Shown: positions 48,626 to 57,940, counted from the first letter of the stretch. The stretch: DNA of 64,000 nucleotides from Fervidobacterium nodosum Rt17-B1 (GCF_000017545.1 NC_009718.1:806001-870000); one strand, 5' to 3'. The notes: generated by a model not told the origin, from the letters alone. A program made the numbers and translations.

Positions 48626-51037
48626 TTAGCCTTTTACCGCACCTTTCACAAGTCCACCAACTATGTACTTTTGCATTAACAAGAAGAGTGTAACCATTGG
48701 TATCATACCTATTAATGCTGCCGCTGTGAATAACCCCCATTGAGTTTCAAATGGACCTGTTGAGAATGTGTAAAGACCTATAGCGTATGTGTATTGCTTA
48801 ACATCTTGAAGGATAATCCTTGCCAAAACAAATTCGTTAAATGTTCCCATGAAAGTTAGGATAACTATAACTGCGAGTATCGGTGATGCGAGTGGAAGAA
48901 CTATTTTTACAAATGTTTGCCATCTCGTTGCTCCATCAATTAACGCAGCTTCTTCAAGTGAATCTGGGATAGTATCATAATATCCCTTTATCAAATACAT
49001 ATTATACGCTATACCGCCAAGATATGCAAATATCAAACCGGATAATTTGTTCAATCCAAACCCAGGTACGTACTTACCAGCAAATGCAAGGAATGAGTAA
49101 ATCGCAATCATGTACATTATGGCTGGGAACATTTGAATAAGTAACAACGACATAATTCCATACTTTCTGCCTTTAAACCTCATCCTACTAAATGGATAAG
49201 CCGCGAGCGCTGTAACAGCTGTTGTTATAATAGCAACACTGAGAGCGACTATAACACTGTTCAATATCCATCTGAGCATGTAATGGTCTGGTTTCCTCTG
49301 CCATATTTGGTCAATTCTAAACGCGGCACCATCTAAAGCTTTGAGGAGTTTTTCAGTATCTTTAATTTTCAATTTATCAGATAGTTCTGATGCTTTTCGA
49401 GACATAACATTCATATTTGGGACAACATTGGTTCTATAAGTTGAGAGAACTGTATCTGTTAACCTTTCAAGCGATTGAGGTCTCACCTTTATACCTGCTT
49501 TCGCCGCAGGCATAAATTTTGGACCTTGAATTTCGACATCTGAGAGGTAAAGCTTTAAATCATTAATGAATGAGTTATAATTTTCGGAGAAAATGTCGTA
49601 ATTTGTGAACATATCTTTGGCTATTCCTGGCCAATCGATTGTTAAGATTATCTTTTTTAAAGTATTTTTCTTCTTACCATCAGTTAAGTCATTTACTATA
49701 TCACTTGTTATACCAAATACTTTCTTAGATTGTAGGTTCATAATTTGTAATTGTGCAGGAAGTTTTAAATTCTGAACCCTTTGTTTTGTTTCTTCAAGTT
49801 GCTTTTTAACTATTTGAGCTTTCAAGTAAATTTTAGCTTCTGATATTGTTTCGTAAGCTTTTTCAATTTCTTGATTTAATTGGTTAATCTTTGCTTCAAA
49901 ATCAGAAATCTTTTTCTTGGCTGGATTTATCTTAGCTTGAAGTTCAAGAAGTTTTGAAGTTATATTGTTAAGCTTTTCGATAAGTGTCCTTGTTTCTTTA
50001 ACAGTTCCTGCTACTCTTGTAGAGAACATGTCAATCGTATTTAAAAAGTCCGCGAACGGTGCTTTGTCCTTATGCTCAAAATTATCCCATCTAGATATTA
50101 TTTCATCGTAAGCTTTTTGGAATTGTTTCAATGAATTATCTAATTCAACAAGATCTTGGAACTTTTGAGAATTTACTCGAAGATTATTAATTTCTGCAAA
50201 CATGTTTTCAAATTTGAATCTGACTTCTGATTCATCTGGTGTTAAAGATGAGTAAATTTGTGATTTTTCAGCAGCATTCAAAATATTTTTAGCTGATTCA
50301 AGTGAGAGCGTATATTCTTTCAGTTGTGGTATTAAATAAGAATTTATCGTTTTAAGAGTCGCTAGATATTGACTTTGATATACTCTGTAATTTTTTTCAA
50401 GAGGGCTAACCTCGTTGTTCAATAATTGTATTTGGTTTTTCAAATCATCTATTTTAGCTTTTCTCTCACCAATTAAAGAATTCCATTGTGCTTCTCCTTT
50501 TAAATAATCAACACCATCTAAAAGCGAGACATCGTATTGGTTAGTGTATAAATCGTAAGCGGCAACTTCCAAATACCTCGAAGGTTTTTGAAAATCAAGT
50601 TCTTTAATTATTTTATCCATATCTGAATTAAACATTTTTACAAGGGTATCAGAATTTTCTTCAAAATACTTTCTGAGCGTCTCAATGTTTGTATCAATTG
50701 TTTTTTTCAATGTTTCTGTTTCAGCGATGTATTTTTTGAATAGTCCGATATCTTTTTTGAAATATTCATTCGCTTTTTCTAATGTATCGTTATCGTGTGG
50801 TGGTGCCATAAGTACCAATGCATCTATATCGGAGACAAGCCTTGGTCCGTTTTTTTCTGGAGCAATAAGGTCTCTGTAATTTTGCAAAGTTAATCTATTG
50901 CTGAACAATTTTGTAGAGAACGCTGCGTTATCTCTCCTAAGTGATGTTGAAACAACCCAAACTATTGGAAACAAAACTAAAATAGACACAATTATTAGTA
51001 TTATGTGAGTGAGTAATTTTCGCTCTTTCTTTACCAT
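48626..51037 (-). CDS. malG: Maltose/maltodextrin ABC permease MalG with a ~500-residue insertion
   Basis: 803 aa against about 280-300 for ordinary MalG. The first membrane segment and 'STSLRRDNAAFSTKLFSN' are normal. Residues about 60-560 are then a soluble, strongly heptad-patterned coiled-coil region. The remaining five membrane segments resume at 'HYMLRWILNSVIVALSVAII', with the EAA loop 'EEAALIDGATRWQTFVKIVLP'. The insertion lies between TM1 and TM2, hence outside the membrane. Thermotoga maritima MalG is also greatly enlarged. It forms the sugar channel with MalF. Its ATG overlaps the malF stop by one base. Confidence 0.93.
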   Translation of the reverse strand: MVKKERKLLTHIILIIVSILVLFPIVWVVSTSLRRDNAAFSTKLFSNRLTLQNYRDLIAPEKNGPRLVSDIDALVLMAPPHDNDTLEKANEYFKKDIGLFKKYIAETETLKKTIDTNIETLRKYFEENSDTLVKMFNSDMDKIIKELDFQKPSRYLEVAAYDLYTNQYDVSLLDGVDYLKGEAQWNSLIGERKAKIDDLKNQIQLLNNEVSPLEKNYRVYQSQYLATLKTINSYLIPQLKEYTLSLESAKNILNAAEKSQIYSSLTPDESEVRFKFENMFAEINNLRVNSQKFQDLVELDNSLKQFQKAYDEIISRWDNFEHKDKAPFADFLNTIDMFSTRVAGTVKETRTLIEKLNNITSKLLELQAKINPAKKKISDFEAKINQLNQEIEKAYETISEAKIYLKAQIVKKQLEETKQRVQNLKLPAQLQIMNLQSKKVFGITSDIVNDLTDGKKKNTLKKIILTIDWPGIAKDMFTNYDIFSENYNSFINDLKLYLSDVEIQGPKFMPAAKAGIKVRPQSLERLTDTVLSTYRTNVVPNMNVMSRKASELSDKLKIKDTEKLLKALDGAAFRIDQIWQRKPDHYMLRWILNSVIVALSVAIITTAVTALAAYPFSRMRFKGRKYGIMSLLLIQMFPAIMYMIAIYSFLAFAGKYVPGFGLNKLSGLIFAYLGGIAYNMYLIKGYYDTIPDSLEEAALIDGATRWQTFVKIVLPLASPILAVIVILTFMGTFNEFVLARIILQDVKQYTYAIGLYTFSTGPFETQWGLFTAAALIGMIPMVTLFLLMQKYIVGGLVKGAVKG

Positions 51038-52743
51038 TATCTATTCACCTCTTCAAAGGAACCTGAGAGTTTAAAGTTTATAAAGCTCAAACTTCCAACG
51101 ATTAGGAATATGAGAATGGAAATTGCTGACGCAAATCCAAAGTCTTGACCACGTCCACCTTCAAAAGCAAGTTTATAAGTGTAAGATATCAATATATCTG
51201 TCGAACCTGCCGGTGTTGTGGTATTTGGCATTGCTGGTCCACCACCTGTAAGTAAATAGATGTTAACAAAATTATTGAAGTTAAAAGCGAAGCTACCAAC
51301 TAGTAATGGTGCAACTGTTGTCATGAGAAGAGGGAATGTAATTTTCCAAAATCTTTGCCATTTTGTTGCCCCGTCAATGGCCGCAGCTTCATAGTAATCT
51401 TCTGGTATACTCTGTAACGCTCCAAGTGTAACAACCATCATGTAAGGGAATCCAAGCCATGTATTAACAGTTAAAACGGCAACTTTTGCCCAAAATGGGT
51501 CATTCATCCATTTTATTGGTTCAGCACCAAAGAGTTTGGTTATGATGAACTTATTAAATATACCGTAAGTTTCGTTGAAAAATCCATTTTTCCAAACCAA
51601 AACAGATATGAACGCAGGTATTGCCCAAGGGATAATTAAAAGTGAGCGGTATATTGCTCGTCCTCTGAGGTTTGGATTGTTCAAAACAAGCGCCAAAATG
51701 AGTCCTATCACAAAGGTGAAAAGTACGCTTAAAGCTGCCCAGGTGAAGTTCCAAACGAATATCTTTGCAAATGGACCAGAAACGGTTGGGTCTGTAAATA
51801 TTCTTGTGAAATTCTTAAGCCCGTAATTTGAAATATAACCCGCAACAACGATTTTTTTACCATTTTCATCTATGTCGTAAATTGTCCCATTCTCTTCAAT
51901 CAAAGGCTTACCAGTTGAAGTATTTATAAGAACAGTTTTCACGACACTCTTTCCGTTTTCAATAACTTCAGCAAGTCCAAGTTTGTACATATGTTTAATA
52001 CCATAAAGCAAAAGTTTGCCCTCTTCATTTTGCCTTATTGAGTATCTATTAGCTAAACTATCAACAAATTCTATTTTACTTAATGTTGGGAAAAGGATTG
52101 AATATTTGAAGAATTCTTCATTTATGAAAGTTGTTGGATCTTCGGGTGAATAAAAATATTTGAAAATTTTCCCACCGTCGTTGATTAGTTCTATCATTCC
52201 ATTTTGCCTTTCCACTCTAACTCCGCTTTCTTCTAACTTAATCAATTCGGCTTCACCAAGTATTAATTCTCCAGCCTCGGTTTTAAGTGGTTTATATTCT
52301 CTCGTAATGTAAGTATTTTCTCCGTCAGATACAATTACTCTAAAATCTTTCGTCGGTTGTGTACCTTCAAATCTAACATATACATAATATTTAAGTTGCA
52401 ATCCGTCATCTACGGCATAAGTGTAAATTGGATCAACAAGAAGTCTTTCAACAACTTCTTGACGTGTCATTATATGGCCAGTCCCGTAATTTGTGAAAGC
52501 GGTTCTAATAGTAAAAGCGATAGGATAAAGAACAAGTATAAAAAGCAATATAAGTGCCGGTATCATGTATCTATATGGATAACCAGCTGGATTGATAATG
52601 AAAAAATCTATAAGAAAAACTAAAACAAACAGTGTGATTGATAATTCATAAAAACCTCTTCCAATAAGAAATAATCCTCCAAGTATTCCAAAGATAGTAA
52701 AAGCTATGAGTAAAAGCCAGCCAAGTATTTTTATTATCTTCAT
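51037..52743 (-). CDS. malF: Maltose/maltodextrin ABC permease MalF
   Basis: 568 aa from the ATG at 52743 (AAGGAGGATGA upstream); an upstream in-frame start would add 19 residues across the ribosome site. Several N-terminal membrane segments are followed by an extracytoplasmic domain (about residues 100-310, beta-rich), as in MalF of enterics. The permease core contains the EAA loop 'EAAAIDGATKWQRFWKITFP' and ends 'SFEEVNR'. Together with MalG and an ATPase encoded elsewhere it imports maltose or maltodextrins. No MalK gene is in this window. Confidence 0.94.
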   Translation of the reverse strand: MKIIKILGWLLLIAFTIFGILGGLFLIGRGFYELSITLFVLVFLIDFFIINPAGYPYRYMIPALILLFILVLYPIAFTIRTAFTNYGTGHIMTRQEVVERLLVDPIYTYAVDDGLQLKYYVYVRFEGTQPTKDFRVIVSDGENTYITREYKPLKTEAGELILGEAELIKLEESGVRVERQNGMIELINDGGKIFKYFYSPEDPTTFINEEFFKYSILFPTLSKIEFVDSLANRYSIRQNEEGKLLLYGIKHMYKLGLAEVIENGKSVVKTVLINTSTGKPLIEENGTIYDIDENGKKIVVAGYISNYGLKNFTRIFTDPTVSGPFAKIFVWNFTWAALSVLFTFVIGLILALVLNNPNLRGRAIYRSLLIIPWAIPAFISVLVWKNGFFNETYGIFNKFIITKLFGAEPIKWMNDPFWAKVAVLTVNTWLGFPYMMVVTLGALQSIPEDYYEAAAIDGATKWQRFWKITFPLLMTTVAPLLVGSFAFNFNNFVNIYLLTGGGPAMPNTTTPAGSTDILISYTYKLAFEGGRGQDFGFASAISILIFLIVGSLSFINFKLSGSFEEVNR

Positions 52744-52780
52744 CAATTCATCCTCCTTATAGGTAAATAAAAATACTCTT

Positions 52781-52813
52781 AAGAAAAAGCACGGGGGCAT
52801 TATTCCCCCGTGC
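52781..52813 (-). terminator. Hairpin attenuator between malE and malF
   Basis: GCACGGGGG (52789-52797) pairs with CCCCCGTGC (52805-52813). On the minus strand it is followed by TTTTTCTT. It lies 19 bases after the malE stop and 38 before the malF ATG, so partial termination would make malE mRNA more abundant than malFG. Confidence 0.78.
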
Positions 52814-52831
52814 CCCTGAGATTGTAAGTCT

Positions 52832-54019
52832 TTATTTAATTTGTGCTTTTATTTGAGCAACTGCGTCTGCAAGTGCTTTTTCAGCTGGTACACCTTGATC
52901 AAGAGCTTTTGCGAGAGCATCGCCCATAGCGCCCCAAACTGCTGCCATTTCTGGAACATTTGGCATTGGGAGACCGTATTTTCCAAGGAAGTCAGCAAAT
53001 TTCTTTGTAAGTGGGTCCTTTTGCATGACAAGCTCGTTAACATCTGTTCTTGATGGACATCTTGGGTCTGCTTGCCAAATTTGGTACATAACATCTTTTG
53101 TTGCGATGAACTTTGTTAAGAAGTCAAGTGCAAACAATTTGTTCTTGCTCTTAGCATTGACCATGAATCCTTGTGCTCCAAAGAATGGTTTTGGATCTTT
53201 TCCACCAGGAAGTGTTGGAATTGGTGCAACATCAAAGTTGATACCTGCTTGTTTGTATCCTGGAACTGCCCAAGGACCATTGAGTATCATAGCTGCTTGG
53301 CCGTCTTTGAAGAGTCCATCCATTGTGTTGTAGTTGTCACCAGATGTAAGTATCTTTTCATCGACAAGTTTCTTTATAAGTTTGAGACCTTCAATTGCTC
53401 CAGCATTTGCAAGCCCGACATCTTTTACGTTAACTTTACCTGATTTATCTTTTCCAAATACATATCCACCCATTCCAAAGAATGCAAATGAGCTGAAGTA
53501 GAAGTTCTTGTAATCGTAAATGAATCCTCTAACTTCTCCACCATAATCTTTTTCTATTTTCTTTGCAAGAGCGATTAATTCATCCCATGTTTTTGGTGGG
53601 TTTTGTACGTAGTCTTTGTTGTACATAATTGCTGGACCGTCAAATGCATATGGTATACCGTAAAGTTTTCCGTTGTATGTGAATCCTTGAAGAGGTGTTG
53701 GGAAGTATTTATCTCTTTCTGGAAGGTTAATTTGTTCAAGTAATCCGTTTACAACAAGTTCTCCAACCCAGTCATGTGCACCAACGATGATATCTGGACC
53801 TTCACCTGCTGGAGCTGCTGTTAAGAATTTGGATTTTATATCTCCAAAGTTTACTTGGACTACGTCAACTTGAACACCATATTTTGCCTTGTACTGATCT
53901 GCAAGTTTCTTAAGAATAGGAACTTGTGCTTCAGATGTCCAAATGGTAATCTTCTTTGCTTGGGCAAAAGCTAAAAAGACAAACAAAGCTGCTAAAATAA
54001 CCGTAAGTACTTTTCTCAT
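52832..54019 (-). CDS. malE: Maltose/maltodextrin-binding protein MalE
   Basis: 395 aa. Signal peptide at residues 1-20 ('KVLTVILAALFVFLAFAQA'). The mature protein begins 'KKITIWTSEAQVPILKKLA' and shows family 1 solute-binding features: 'AGEGPDIIVGAHDWVGEL', 'GKLYGIPYAFDGPAIMYNKD', 'GQAAMILNGPWAVPGYKQAG' and 'FLTKFIATKDVMYQIW'. It captures maltodextrins outside the membrane for MalFG. The ATG has AAAGGGAGG upstream. First gene of the mal unit, with its own promoter at 54096-54123. Confidence 0.95.
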   Translation of the reverse strand: MRKVLTVILAALFVFLAFAQAKKITIWTSEAQVPILKKLADQYKAKYGVQVDVVQVNFGDIKSKFLTAAPAGEGPDIIVGAHDWVGELVVNGLLEQINLPERDKYFPTPLQGFTYNGKLYGIPYAFDGPAIMYNKDYVQNPPKTWDELIALAKKIEKDYGGEVRGFIYDYKNFYFSSFAFFGMGGYVFGKDKSGKVNVKDVGLANAGAIEGLKLIKKLVDEKILTSGDNYNTMDGLFKDGQAAMILNGPWAVPGYKQAGINFDVAPIPTLPGGKDPKPFFGAQGFMVNAKSKNKLFALDFLTKFIATKDVMYQIWQADPRCPSRTDVNELVMQKDPLTKKFADFLGKYGLPMPNVPEMAAVWGAMGDALAKALDQGVPAEKALADAVAQIKAQIK

Positions 54020-54095
54020 ACACTCTACCTCCCTTTTTTTAGTGGTTTCAACTTCGTATTCTAAATCAGAAAAGCCGCATTTTCAAACCAGTATT

Positions 54096-54123
54096 ATTAT
54101 ACTACAAATTTATTCAAAGTAAA
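54096..54123 (-). promoter_or_regulatory. Promoter of malEFG
   Basis: On the minus strand, TTTACT (54123-54118), 16 bases, TATAAT (54101-54096), about 77 bases before the malE ATG. Candidate operators lie upstream: inverted repeat GGAA-TAGT-TTCC (54133-54144) and near-palindrome ATACTTAAGCAT (54165-54176). Both are suggestive only. Confidence 0.55.
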
Positions 54124-54243
54124 CAATACTTTGGAATAGTTTCCATAAAAATGCAAAAATTACCATACTTAAGCATACTAAAGCAAAAAATGATATGTTT
54201 ATCGTTATTATTCTTACTTTTTATTTTTTAGATATTGTAAAGA

Positions 54244-54272
54244 TTGAAATGTAAGAGAAGTTGTTGTATATT
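54244..54272 (+). promoter_or_regulatory. Promoter of the cDPG synthetase-like gene
   Basis: TTGAAA (54244-54249), 17 bases, TATATT (54267-54272), about 60 bases before the ATG at 54334. Together with the mal promoter it accounts for the divergent 314-base intergenic region. Confidence 0.6.
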
Positions 54273-54333
54273 ATTCTAGGTAAAATTTTAGGCCAAAACT
54301 GCTTGACGTTATAAACATTAGGAGGTGTAAAGT

Positions 54334-55677
54334 ATGGAAAAAAGAAGGAGAAGAGTCATTATTTTGGGAGCCGCCGGAAGAGATTTTCACAACTTCAACA
54401 CATTCTTTAGAAATAACGCAGATTACGAAGTTGTCGCTTTTACAGCAACACAGATACCAGATATAGCAGGAAGAGTCTACCCTGCTGAACTTGCTGGTCC
54501 ACTTTATCCAAATGGAATTCCTATCGAAGACGAAGCAAAACTTCCAGAACTTGTTAAGAAATACGATGTAGATGAAGTTATTCTTGCCTATAGCGATTTG
54601 CCACATCAATATGTTATGGAAAGAGCAGCAATAGCACTTGCAACAGGTGCAGATTTCAAACTTATGGGACCAAAAGCGACAACTGTTGAATCAACAAAAC
54701 CAGTTGTCTCAGTTTGTGCAATTAGAACAGGTTGTGGAAAGAGCCAAACAACGAGAAGAGTACTTGACATACTTAGAAGTAAAGGTTTAAAAGTTATATC
54801 AATAAGACACCCAATGCCATACGGTGATTTAGTTGCACAAAAAGTCCAAAGATTCGCTGATTACTCAGATTTGGACAAACACAACTGTACAATCGAAGAA
54901 CGTGAAGAATACGAACCACATATCGACAGAAAGAGTGTTATTTACGCTGGCGTAGATTACGAAGCAATCTTAAGATCCGCTGAAGCTGAAAATCCAGATG
55001 TAATTCTCTGGGATGGTGGAAATAACGACTTCCCATTCTATAAGTCCGATTTACAAATTGTTGTTGTTGATCCACACAGACCAGGTCATGAAATTTCCTA
55101 TTATCCAGGTATGGCAAACTTACTCATGGCAGATGTTATAGTAATAAACAAAGAAGAAACAGCCAACAGAGAAGATATAGAAACTGTCAGAAAGAATATC
55201 GCCAAATGGAATCCAAATGCTATCGTTGTTGATGCAGCATCGCCAATATTTGTCGACGATCCAGCAATGATTAGAGGTAAAAAAGTTCTTGTTGTCGAAG
55301 ATGGTCCAACCCTAACACACGGTGAAATGAGGTACGGAGCAGGTTACGTTGCCGCAAAGAGATTTGGTGCAAGAGAAATAATTGACCCAAGACCATTTGC
55401 AGTTGGCTCAATTGTTGAAACATACAAGAAATACAACCACCTTGATGTTATCCTTCCAGCAATGGGATACGGCGAAAAACAAATCAAAGAACTTGAAGAG
55501 ACAATCAATAAATCAGACGCGGAAGTTGTCATCATAGGAACACCTATTGACCTTAGAAGAGTTATGCACATCAACAAACCAGCAGTTAGAGTAAGATACG
55601 AACTCCAGGAAATTGGTGAACCAACACTTGACCAAATATTGACAGACTTTCTTAAGCAAAAAGGATTATTGAAATAA
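54334..55677 (+). CDS. Cyclic 2,3-diphosphoglycerate synthetase-like GTPase/ATPase
   Basis: 447 aa. The N-terminal Rossmann-like part opens 'RRVIILGAAGRDFHNFNTFF'. A P-loop-like 'IRTGCGKSQTTRRVLDIL' is at about residues 128-145, followed by 'VISIRHPMPYGDLVAQ' and 'VILWDGGNNDFPFYKSD' (Walker B-like). The whole pattern matches the cDPG synthetase family, first known from hyperthermophilic methanogens, where the product stabilises proteins. In bacteria the product is less certain. Its location, next to but divergent from malE, gives no further clue. AGGAGGTG precedes the ATG; a strong terminator follows. Confidence 0.85.
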   Translation: MEKRRRRVIILGAAGRDFHNFNTFFRNNADYEVVAFTATQIPDIAGRVYPAELAGPLYPNGIPIEDEAKLPELVKKYDVDEVILAYSDLPHQYVMERAAIALATGADFKLMGPKATTVESTKPVVSVCAIRTGCGKSQTTRRVLDILRSKGLKVISIRHPMPYGDLVAQKVQRFADYSDLDKHNCTIEEREEYEPHIDRKSVIYAGVDYEAILRSAEAENPDVILWDGGNNDFPFYKSDLQIVVVDPHRPGHEISYYPGMANLLMADVIVINKEETANREDIETVRKNIAKWNPNAIVVDAASPIFVDDPAMIRGKKVLVVEDGPTLTHGEMRYGAGYVAAKRFGAREIIDPRPFAVGSIVETYKKYNHLDVILPAMGYGEKQIKELEETINKSDAEVVIIGTPIDLRRVMHINKPAVRVRYELQEIGEPTLDQILTDFLKQKGLLK

Positions 55678-55694
55678 TTACCCTTCAATGAATA

Positions 55695-55736
55695 AAAAAG
55701 CACCGTGTGGGTTAAACCACACGGTGCTTTGTTTTT
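55695..55736. terminator. Bidirectional terminator after the cDPG synthetase-like gene
   Basis: A 14-bp perfect stem AAAGCACCGTGTGG / CCACACGGTGCTTT (55697-55710, 55717-55730) with loop GTTAAA, then GTTTTTT. A-rich flank on the left serves the convergent minus-strand genes. Confidence 0.88.
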
Positions 55737-55754
55737 TCAAGTAATCCAAGTAAT

Positions 55755-55994
55755 TTAAGCTAATGCATCAAAATTCTTCCCTTGGTAAAGTTCGCCTGCG
55801 ATTCTTACAAGTTTTAGGTTCATCGCATTTTGCTTGTAGAACGCAAACTCTAATAGTTTAAGCATCATATCACTTGACTGCTGAACTTGTGCCTGCGCTT
55901 GCTGAATTTGTGGATTTGCTTCCGACCTTTTAACACTTGCATTTTGGTAAACATAAGGATTCACGCCTATTCCACCTAAGCCTTCTATTCTCAT
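55755..55994 (-). CDS. Small conserved-looking protein downstream of a histidine kinase (unrecognised)
   Basis: 79 aa: 'MRIEGLGGIGVNPYVYQNAS' followed by a Gln/Ala-rich helix ('NPQIQQAQAQVQQSSDMMLK') and a hydrophobic helix to the end. It starts within the stop of the kinase gene (4-base ATGA overlap) after a TCGAGGTGA ribosome site, so it is probably translated. The size and helix content recall small motility-associated proteins, but I cannot assign a family. Confidence 0.65.
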   Translation of the reverse strand: MRIEGLGGIGVNPYVYQNASVKRSEANPQIQQAQAQVQQSSDMMLKLLEFAFYKQNAMNLKLVRIAGELYQGKNFDALA

Positions 55995-57217
55995 TTTTCA
56001 TCACCTCGATTCTTTACTATTGAAAATACGGTAAATTCATCGTTACTTACAACTTCTATTTTCAACCCAAGTTTTATCGCAATTTCTTTCGCTATGTACA
56101 GTCCAAGACCCGTACCATTTGAGTTTTTGCCTTTGTAAAATCTGTCAAAGATTTTATGAATCTCTTCTTCTGGAATTTTTTCACCATGATTTTTGATATC
56201 TATTCTATCGTTCGAAATACTAACCACAGCAGGTGGCGCACCATGAGTAAAAGCATTGTTAAGAAGTATTGTTAATATTATTCCAAGCCCTTCTCTGTTA
56301 GAAACAATTACTCCTCTGCCTTCAACACTTACATTTTTCCCCTTAAATCGATGAGTAATAATATCACTCACAAAATCTTCTAAAATAATCTTTTCTTGCG
56401 TTAAGGTACTTACCTTAGCAAGTAAAAGCATATTCTCTATTATTTCTTTTATCTCTTTACTACTTTCTTCTATTGCTCCTATGGCTTCTTCGAGTATTTC
56501 TTTATCATCAGTTCCCCAACGTTTTAACATACTTACGTATCCAAGCAGATTCGCAACAGGTGTTCTCAACTCATGTGACACAGCAGATACAAAGGTTTCT
56601 TGTGCCTTATATTCCCGCTCTATTCTTTCCATTAAATCGTTGAACTTCTCAACTAATTCTTCAACTTCAAAACTTTTTGGTTTAACTTGCACTCTATAAG
56701 CTAAATCTGTACCACCAAGTTTTTCAATTTCAGATATAAAATCTTTTAAATCTTTTACATTCCTTCTTGAAAGAAAATAAGTTGACATAAACACAGAGAT
56801 AGCTATAAAAACTACCGCGAATATAAATATACTTCTTATTGAATAAAGAAATTTCATAGTTGATGTTACATCTCTTCCTAAAACGAGATTTTTGTATTTT
56901 ACAAAATAAAAATACCTATCAAAAATTTTTTGAAAACCTTCAGCATCTATAAAACCTATACCATATGGATCGTTAATTACTGATTTTTCTTCAGTTTCTG
57001 CCACATATAAATCCCATCTTGTAACAACGTAATGTGGTCCAAATGGTGAATACATGATTACAACAGAGCGTTCAACATTACCCATATCGTTTATTATGTT
57101 TCTTGTAGCAACAAATGTAAAATACCTGTATATTCCCAAAAGTACTGTACCAACAATTATAATAGTCGCTAATGTGTTAAAAAATGAGAGCTTAGTCGTT
57201 AGTTTCAATTTTTTCAC
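55991..57217 (-). CDS. Sensor histidine kinase
   Basis: About 409 aa from GTG 57217; the open frame extends 28 residues further into the response-regulator gene and the start is uncertain. Two membrane segments ('LATIIIVGTVLLGIYRYF' and 'FIFAVVFIAISVFMSTYFL') bound an extracytoplasmic sensor of about 95 residues. HAMP follows, then the phospho-acceptor motif 'AVSHELRTPVANLLGYV', N-box 'ILLNNAFTHG', and G-boxes 'GTGLGLYIAKEIA'. It should phosphorylate the OmpR-type regulator encoded just upstream. The signal is unknown. Confidence 0.92.
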   Translation of the reverse strand: MKKLKLTTKLSFFNTLATIIIVGTVLLGIYRYFTFVATRNIINDMGNVERSVVIMYSPFGPHYVVTRWDLYVAETEEKSVINDPYGIGFIDAEGFQKIFDRYFYFVKYKNLVLGRDVTSTMKFLYSIRSIFIFAVVFIAISVFMSTYFLSRRNVKDLKDFISEIEKLGGTDLAYRVQVKPKSFEVEELVEKFNDLMERIEREYKAQETFVSAVSHELRTPVANLLGYVSMLKRWGTDDKEILEEAIGAIEESSKEIKEIIENMLLLAKVSTLTQEKIILEDFVSDIITHRFKGKNVSVEGRGVIVSNREGLGIILTILLNNAFTHGAPPAVVSISNDRIDIKNHGEKIPEEEIHKIFDRFYKGKNSNGTGLGLYIAKEIAIKLGLKIEVVSNDEFTVFSIVKNRGDEK

Positions 57218-57893
57218 CAACCAATTTATACCCAACACCACGTATTGTTTTAATAAGTTCCGGAGATAATTTTTTCCTAATATAATTGACATAGACTTCA
57301 ACAGTATTGTCGGAACCGTAGTAATCTATTCCCCAAACTGCATCGAGTATCTCTTCTTTACTAACAACTCTATCTTTATTTTTTGCCAAGTACAGCAATA
57401 AATCAAATTCAGTTTTGCTTAAATCAACGTTTTTCCCGTTGTAAATTACTGTTCTTTGATTTTCGTATATCTCAAGGCTTCCAAATTTTATAGGCTGTGA
57501 AATCGAAATATTTTTTCTCCTAAGTAATGCTTTTATCCTTGCTAACAGTTCTTCGTTGTCAAAAGGTTTTGTTAAATAATCATCCGCACCAGCTTCAAAT
57601 CCAGCGAGCTTGTCTTTTTTCATCCCCAAAGCTGTTAACATTAGTATAAGCACATCTGGTTTCAATTTCCTAAGGTTTTGTGCTACTTCGTAGCCATCCA
57701 TATCTGGAAGCATGATGTCGAGTATTACAAGCTCAGGGTTTTCATTTTTAAACTCTTCTATTGCATCAAGACCACTTTCAAAGGATACTACAGAGTACCC
57801 CACATGTTCGAGTTCTATCTCAAGAAGTCTTCTAAGTTTTTTATCGTCCTCAACAACCATTAATTTAACCTTATTTTCCATATTTTCACCCAT
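57192..57893 (-). CDS. OmpR-family response regulator
   Basis: 233 aa. Receiver domain with acidic pocket 'VVEDDKKLRRLLE', phospho-acceptor Asp in 'LVILDIMLPDMDGYEV', Thr in 'LMLTALG' and Lys in 'DDYLTKPFDNEEL'. The C-terminal winged-helix DNA-binding domain contains 'LSKTEFDLLLYLAKNKDRVV' and 'NTVEVYVNYIRKKL'. It lies immediately upstream of, and overlaps, its kinase gene. ATG with GAGGCGA upstream. Confidence 0.94.
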   Translation of the reverse strand: MGENMENKVKLMVVEDDKKLRRLLEIELEHVGYSVVSFESGLDAIEEFKNENPELVILDIMLPDMDGYEVAQNLRKLKPDVLILMLTALGMKKDKLAGFEAGADDYLTKPFDNEELLARIKALLRRKNISISQPIKFGSLEIYENQRTVIYNGKNVDLSKTEFDLLLYLAKNKDRVVSKEEILDAVWGIDYYGSDNTVEVYVNYIRKKLSPELIKTIRGVGYKLVGEKIETND

Positions 57894-57912
57894 AATTGAA
57901 TCGCCTCATCTC

Positions 57913-57940
57913 TTGAAAAATGTACAGCTTATGCTATAAT
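57913..57940 (+). promoter_or_regulatory. Promoter of tRNA-Ser
   Basis: TTGAAA (57913-57918), 16 bases, TATAAT (57935-57940) with the extended TGC before it. About 50 bases separate the -10 from the tRNA. Confidence 0.7.

Noticed and set aside
54164-54177. Near-palindrome upstream of malE as a defined MalR operator
   Set aside because: Symmetry is imperfect and no repeat of it was noticed elsewhere in the window; mentioned only as a candidate in the promoter entry.
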